Source: Pseudomonadota bacterium | Lineage (GTDB): Bacteria > Pseudomonadota > Gammaproteobacteria > Xanthomonadales > Xanthomonadaceae | Length of the DNA: 25,658 bases | Reading direction: 5' to 3' | Assembly: GCA_023430045.1 (NCBI GenBank) | Contig: JAEZCF010000095.1 | Span: 1-25,658, forward strand | Shown: positions 22,324 to 25,658 of the stretch, in pieces | Numbering within the stretch: the first letter of the stretch is position 1 | Layout of the letters: the number at the start of each line of letters is the position of its first letter | Notes under the pieces: model-generated | Seen by the model: only the letters and a program-made list of their open reading frames with translations | Databases searched by the model: none | What the model was told of the DNA's origin: nothing | Translations under genes and position numbers: made by a program

Positions 22324-22421
22324 CGTCTGTAATGGCCGGCACTACCGTCCGTAACGGCCGGCACTACCGTCCGTAACGGCCGGGACTTCCATCTGTAACG
22401 CCCGGTACTCCGGTCTGCAAC
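22312..22421. repeat. 22-bp tandem repeat array, five units
   Basis: Units start at 22312, 22334, 22356, 22378 and 22400, each exactly 22 bp. Units 2 and 3 are identical, unit 1 differs at two positions, and units 4 and 5 are progressively diverged. Each begins with the REP arm GGCCGGCACTAC (or a variant) and ends GTCYGTAAY. There are no spacers and no CRISPR features. The array lies in the 333-bp stretch between dctA and maeB, which otherwise holds two hairpins and the maeB promoter region; I see no gene in it. Confidence 0.8.
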
Positions 22422-22489
22422 GATGATGGCCGCGCCGGTACCGCCTCGCTGCTCCATGCGCCAACGAATTGTGCGCCTGCAGCATGGCT

Positions 22490-22511
22490 GCGACAGGCCC
22501 GCGACAGGTCC
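22490..22511. promoter_or_regulatory. 11-bp direct repeat upstream of the maeB promoter
   Basis: GCGACAGGCCC followed at once by GCGACAGGTCC: two 11-bp units with one mismatch, hence one helical turn apart. They end 17 bp before the TATGAT at 22529, so they overlap the -35 position. The second copy also forms a GCGAC-N8-GTCGC inverted repeat. This is a possible activator or repressor site. Confidence 0.35.
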
Positions 22512-22528
22512 GGGTCGCCCAACGGGGG

Positions 22529-22534
22529 TATGAT
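22529..22534 (+). promoter_or_regulatory. candidate -10 element, maeB
   Basis: TATGAT flanked by GGGG and CCCC (22525-22538), a short dyad. It would give a leader of roughly 30 nt before ATG 22571. No good -35 is present, which suggests a regulated promoter. Confidence 0.45.
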
Positions 22535-22570
22535 CCCCTGTCCCCTTCGCCCATTCATGTGTCCCACTCG

Positions 22571-24862
22571 ATGTCCAACGAAGATTTCAAACAGGCCGCC
22601 CTCGATTACCACCGCATGTCGCCGCCGGGCAAGATCAAGGTGACCGCGACCAAGCCGATGCTGACCCAGCGCGATCTGTCGTTGGCCTATTCGCCGGGCG
22701 TGGCCTATGCCTGTGAAGCCATCAAGGCCGACCCGCAGCAGGCCAGCGAGCTGACCGCGCGTGGCAATCTGGTCGCGGTGATCTCCAACGGCACTGCCGT
22801 GCTGGGCCTGGGCAACATCGGCCCGCTGGCCGGCAAGCCGGTGATGGAAGGCAAGGGCGTGCTGTTCCAGAAATTCGCCGGCATCGATGTGTTCGACATC
22901 GAAGTGGACGAACTGGATCCGGACAAGCTGGTGGACATCATCGCCTCGCTTGAGCCGACCTTCGGCGGCATCAACCTGGAAGACATCAAGGCGCCGGAAT
23001 GCTTCATCGTCGAACGCAAGCTGCGCGAGCGCATGAAGATCCCGGTGTTCCACGATGACCAGCACGGCACCGCGATCATCGTCGGTGCGGCCGTGCTCAA
23101 CGCCATGGCCATCACCGGCAAGAAGATCGAAGACGTGCGTCTGGCCACCACCGGCATGGGCGCGGCGGGCATTTCCTGCGTGAACATGCTGGTGCAGCTG
23201 GGCCTGAAGCCGGAAAACATCCTGGCCTTCGACCGCGAGGGTGTGATCCACACCGGCCGCACCGACCTGGACCCGGAAAAGCAGCGCTATGCGCGCGACA
23301 CCGACAAGCGCACGCTGGCGGAGATCGTCGACGGCGCGGACATCTTCCTGGGTCTGTCGGCACCTGGCATCCTCACCGCCGACATGGTGAAGACGATGGC
23401 GCCGGATCCGGTGATCTTCGCGCTGGCCAATCCGACCCCGGAAATCATGCCGGAAGATGCACGCGCTGCACGGCCGGACGCGATCATCGGCACGGGCCGT
23501 TCGGATTACCCGAACCAGGTCAACAACGTGCTCTGCTTCCCGTACCTGTTCCGCGGTGCGCTGGATGTGGGGGCGACCGCGATCAACGAAGAAATGAAGA
23601 TCGCCTGCGTGCGTGCGATCGCCGCACTGGCACGCCGCGCGGCCACCGACATGGGTTCGGCCTACGGTGGCGATACCCCGAGCTTCGGCCGCGAATACCT
23701 GATTCCGCGCCCGTTCGACCGCCGCCTGCTCGTGGAGCTGTCCGCGGCGGTGGCGCAGGCCGCGATGGATTCGGGGGTGGCCAGCCGGCCGATCGCCGAC
23801 ATGGCGGCCTACCGTGAGAAGCTGGCGCAGTTCGTCTACCGCACCAGCCTGATGATGAAGCCGGTCTACGACCGCGCGCGCACCGACAAGCAGCGCGTGG
23901 TGTATGCCGAAGGCGAAGAGGAAGTGGTGCTGCAGGCCGTGCAGAACGTGGTCGATGAAGGCCTGGCGCACCCGATCCTGATCGGTCGTCCGGACGTCAT
24001 CGAAGCGCGCATCGAACGCCTTGGCCTGCGCCTGAAAGTCGGCGAGAACATCGAAGTCACCAACATCAACGATGATCCGCGCTTCAACGAATACTGGCAG
24101 TACTACCACGCCCTGACCGGTCGCCGCGGCGTCACCGTGGCGGCGGCGAAGAACCTGATGCGCTCGCGTCCCACGCTGATCGCGGCGGTGATGGTTGCCC
24201 GTGGCGAAGCCGATGCGCTGCTTACCGGCGTGGTCGGCCGCTTCCACAAGAAGCTGGGGTACGTGCGCAGCGTGCTGCCGCTGGAATCGAAGGTGACCTC
24301 CACCTCGGCGATGACCGGCGTCATCAACCAGCAGGGCGTGTTCTTCTTCGTGGATACCCACGTGCAGGAAGACCCGACCGCCGAGCAGCTGACCGAGGCC
24401 ACGCTGCAGGCCGCCTACCGCATGAAGCTGTTCGGCATCGAGCCGAAGGTTGCGTTGCTGTCGCATTCCAATTTCGGCAGCCACGATTCGAAGGACGCGG
24501 TGAAGATGCGTCAGGTGCGCGACATGCTGCTCAAGCGCAACCCGCGCCTGAACGTGGATGGCGAGATGCAGGGCGACACGGCGTGGGATGAAGCGCTGCG
24601 CCAGAAGCTGCTGCCGGGATCGACGCTGGAAGGGCGCGCCAACCTGTTCGTGCTGCCGAACCTGGAGGCCGCGAACATCGCCTACAACCTGGTGCGCGTG
24701 TTCACGGACGGCGTGGCGATCGGCCCGATCCTGATGGGCGTGAACAAGCCGGCGCACATCCTGACCACCAGCGCGACCTCGCGGCGGATCCTCAACATGA
24801 CCGCGATCGCGGCCGTGGATGCGCAGATCCGCAAGCAGCTTGAGGCTGAAAAGAAGGCGTAA
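22571..24862 (+). CDS. maeB: NADP-dependent malic enzyme MaeB
   Basis: 763 residues, the usual length for the MaeB type. The N-terminal malic domain has SLAYSPGVA with catalytic Y40, GKG with K95 and the metal-site segment HDDQHGTA (161-168). The NAD(P)-binding domain has TTGMGAAG (193-200), DREG and ALANPTPEI. From about residue 430 there is a phosphotransacetylase-like domain (KQRVVYAEGEEE, LLTGVVGRFHKKL, VDGEMQGD), which in this class serves allosteric control, often by acetyl-CoA, rather than acyl transfer. It converts malate to pyruvate, CO2 and NADPH. Following dctA and the carboxylate sensors, it supplies pyruvate and NADPH when cells grow on C4 acids. The start is chosen on the family N-terminus (MSNEDFKQAALDYHR). 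There is no Shine-Dalgarno sequence. Confidence 0.96.
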   Translation: MSNEDFKQAALDYHRMSPPGKIKVTATKPMLTQRDLSLAYSPGVAYACEAIKADPQQASELTARGNLVAVISNGTAVLGLGNIGPLAGKPVMEGKGVLFQKFAGIDVFDIEVDELDPDKLVDIIASLEPTFGGINLEDIKAPECFIVERKLRERMKIPVFHDDQHGTAIIVGAAVLNAMAITGKKIEDVRLATTGMGAAGISCVNMLVQLGLKPENILAFDREGVIHTGRTDLDPEKQRYARDTDKRTLAEIVDGADIFLGLSAPGILTADMVKTMAPDPVIFALANPTPEIMPEDARAARPDAIIGTGRSDYPNQVNNVLCFPYLFRGALDVGATAINEEMKIACVRAIAALARRAATDMGSAYGGDTPSFGREYLIPRPFDRRLLVELSAAVAQAAMDSGVASRPIADMAAYREKLAQFVYRTSLMMKPVYDRARTDKQRVVYAEGEEEVVLQAVQNVVDEGLAHPILIGRPDVIEARIERLGLRLKVGENIEVTNINDDPRFNEYWQYYHALTGRRGVTVAAAKNLMRSRPTLIAAVMVARGEADALLTGVVGRFHKKLGYVRSVLPLESKVTSTSAMTGVINQQGVFFFVDTHVQEDPTAEQLTEATLQAAYRMKLFGIEPKVALLSHSNFGSHDSKDAVKMRQVRDMLLKRNPRLNVDGEMQGDTAWDEALRQKLLPGSTLEGRANLFVLPNLEAANIAYNLVRVFTDGVAIGPILMGVNKPAHILTTSATSRRILNMTAIAAVDAQIRKQLEAEKKA

Positions 24863-24871
24863 GCCTTCTTT
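24850..24871. terminator. hairpin spanning the maeB stop codon
   Basis: AAAGAAGGC and its exact complement GCCTTCTTT enclose the loop GTAA, so the TAA stop lies in the loop. The 9-bp stem with a TTCTTT 3' side is terminator-like, though short of a full T-run. Confidence 0.45.
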
Positions 24872-24974
24872 CCAGTCTCAAACTGCCCACGCATTTCCCC
24901 TTGAACATCAAGGGGGCTCTCCAGCGGTTGGATCGCGGCGCGTCGGGAACACGCGAGCGGTCATGTGTAACAAC

Positions 24975-25001
24975 AAGACGCCGGGCATTGCCCGGCGTCT
25001 T
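24975..25001. terminator. bidirectional terminator hairpin between maeB and the peptidase gene
   Basis: AAGACGCCGGGC, loop ATT, then its exact complement ending GTCTT: a 12-bp perfect stem with A's on the left and T's on the right. It lies 113 bp after maeB and 27 bp beyond the stop of the converging gene, so it could serve both strands. Confidence 0.65.
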
Positions 25002-25027
25002 CGTATCTGCCGCTATCGCCGTCTACG

Positions 25028-25658
25028 TCACTCTGGCGGATGCGCCTTCGCATACGCTGCCCACAGTGCGGGCAGCGCGTGGCCGGTGTGCTGCTGCCAC
25101 AGTTGCGGCGTGTAGCGGCCGCTGCGCAGCGCGGTATCCAGCGTGGTCACCAGGCCGGGGTGGGCAGCCTCGCTCCACTTCAGGAACGCGCCGGTGACCC
25201 GGTAGCCGGTATCGAAGTTCTGCCCGTCCTTGATCGACGTCGGCAGCGCCCATCCTGCTGAGGCATTGTCCACGCCGTAGCGGTCGCGCGCGTAGTCGGC
25301 GATGCCTTCCACCAGCCAGCCCGGTACGCGCTCGTTGGCATATTCCGGATAGCCCTGCACGATGTGCATCGCTTCATGGGTCACCAGGTCGGTATCGCCT
25401 GGATGTTTCGCCAGCCATGCGGGGTTGATGGTGATCGTGGCGGCCTTCGCCTTTTCGCCCACGTAGGCGATGCCGTCGTACGCCGGATCGATCACGATGT
25501 TCACCCGGGCAGGTGCAGCCGGATGGAAGTCCCTGCGCTCGGGCAGGTAGGCCTTGAAGAACGTCTCGATGATGCGGTTCCGTACTGCCGCAGGCACAGC
25601 GTCGCTACCATCCTGATAGTGCAGGGTGACGCCGTCCTGCTGGCGTTCGGTATCGAAC
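25028..25658 (-). CDS. basic secretory protein-like zinc peptidase (C-terminal part)
   Basis: The frame stays open to the window edge, so the N-terminus and any signal peptide lie outside; about 210 residues are visible. The sequence matches the plant and bacterial basic secretory protein family: RIIETFFKAYLPERRDF, ATITINPAWLAKHPGDTD, the zincin motif HEAMH (VTHEAMHIVQGYP), VPGWLVEGIADYARDRYG and TGYRVTGAFLKW. The two histidines of HExxH bind zinc and the glutamate is catalytic. The downstream EGIADY region is the family's conserved second block. The protein is probably exported, though that cannot be seen here. It converges on maeB across a perfect hairpin. An in-frame GTG at 25597 is not taken as the start because family-like sequence continues upstream (ERQQDGVTLHYQDGSDA). 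Confidence 0.85.
   Translation of the reverse strand, partial: FDTERQQDGVTLHYQDGSDAVPAAVRNRIIETFFKAYLPERRDFHPAAPARVNIVIDPAYDGIAYVGEKAKAATITINPAWLAKHPGDTDLVTHEAMHIVQGYPEYANERVPGWLVEGIADYARDRYGVDNASAGWALPTSIKDGQNFDTGYRVTGAFLKWSEAAHPGLVTTLDTALRSGRYTPQLWQQHTGHALPALWAAYAKAHPPE

Noticed and set aside
22312..22421. Five evenly spaced repeats resembling a small CRISPR array
   Set aside because: The units are contiguous with no spacers, they derive from a REP arm, and no cas gene is present. The 36-bp repeats at 16601-16708 fail for the same reason.
22364..24757. 797-codon open frame on the minus strand opposite maeB
   Set aside because: It is an antisense shadow of maeB, rich in His, Arg and Gln and lacking any recognisable domain; maeB is unambiguous.
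1..25658. Search for insertion sequences, phage genes, tRNA-linked islands or defence systems
   Set aside because: No transposase, integrase, tRNA, toxin-antitoxin or restriction gene was seen, and gene content and base composition look uniform and native across the window.

Overview
The window looks like chromosomal DNA from a Stenotrophomonas species (S. maltophilia complex or a close xanthomonad relative). The evidence is the high GC content, xanthomonad-like protein sequences and, most diagnostic, many short hairpin repeats ending in GTAG/CTAC between genes. These match the SMAG/REP-like elements known from S. maltophilia. I see no rRNA, tRNA, phage, transposase or CRISPR array. The genes look intact and native.

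Layout. Positions 1-9000 hold housekeeping genes: the start of a secreted amidohydrolase (-); a short AMP nucleosidase and a DUF924 protein (+); a cluster of SMAG hairpins; a glutaredoxin / A-type-like / rhodanese fusion (-); a membrane-anchored polysaccharide deacetylase (+); a compact three-gene minus-strand operon (AlaA-type aminotransferase, SGNH esterase, SAM methyltransferase); and divergently rsgA followed by a DUF1704 (QEGLA-motif) metallopeptidase-like gene.

Positions 9109-24862 form the thematic core: uptake and sensing of TCA-cycle carboxylates. A minus-strand operon encodes an OprO/OprP-type porin, a CitMHS citrate-type transporter and a PhbB-like reductase. Facing it is a plus-strand operon of a TctD-like response regulator, a TctE-like sensor kinase and an orphan periplasmic binding protein. 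Next come a NarL-type response regulator and, convergent with it, a large hybrid kinase whose N-terminus resembles the DctB/DctS dicarboxylate sensor. Upstream of the kinase lies a second OprO/OprP-type porin, divergent from dctA. The series ends with maeB (NADP-malic enzyme), which would turn imported malate into pyruvate and NADPH.

Reading of the locus: there are two parallel modules, each pairing an outer-membrane porin with an inner-membrane symporter and a two-component system. One is probably for citrate or another tricarboxylate, the other for C4-dicarboxylates. This suggests both porins carry organic acids rather than phosphate. The window closes with the C-terminal part of a basic-secretory-protein-like zinc peptidase (-).

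Non-coding points worth attention: a repeated -10-like hexamer placed 6-7 nt before several start codons (candidate leaderless mRNAs); a PHO-box-like direct repeat between the citrate operons; a five-unit 22-bp tandem array that seems to derive from one arm of a REP hairpin; and a 36-bp-period repeat between the NarL-type regulator and the hybrid kinase.
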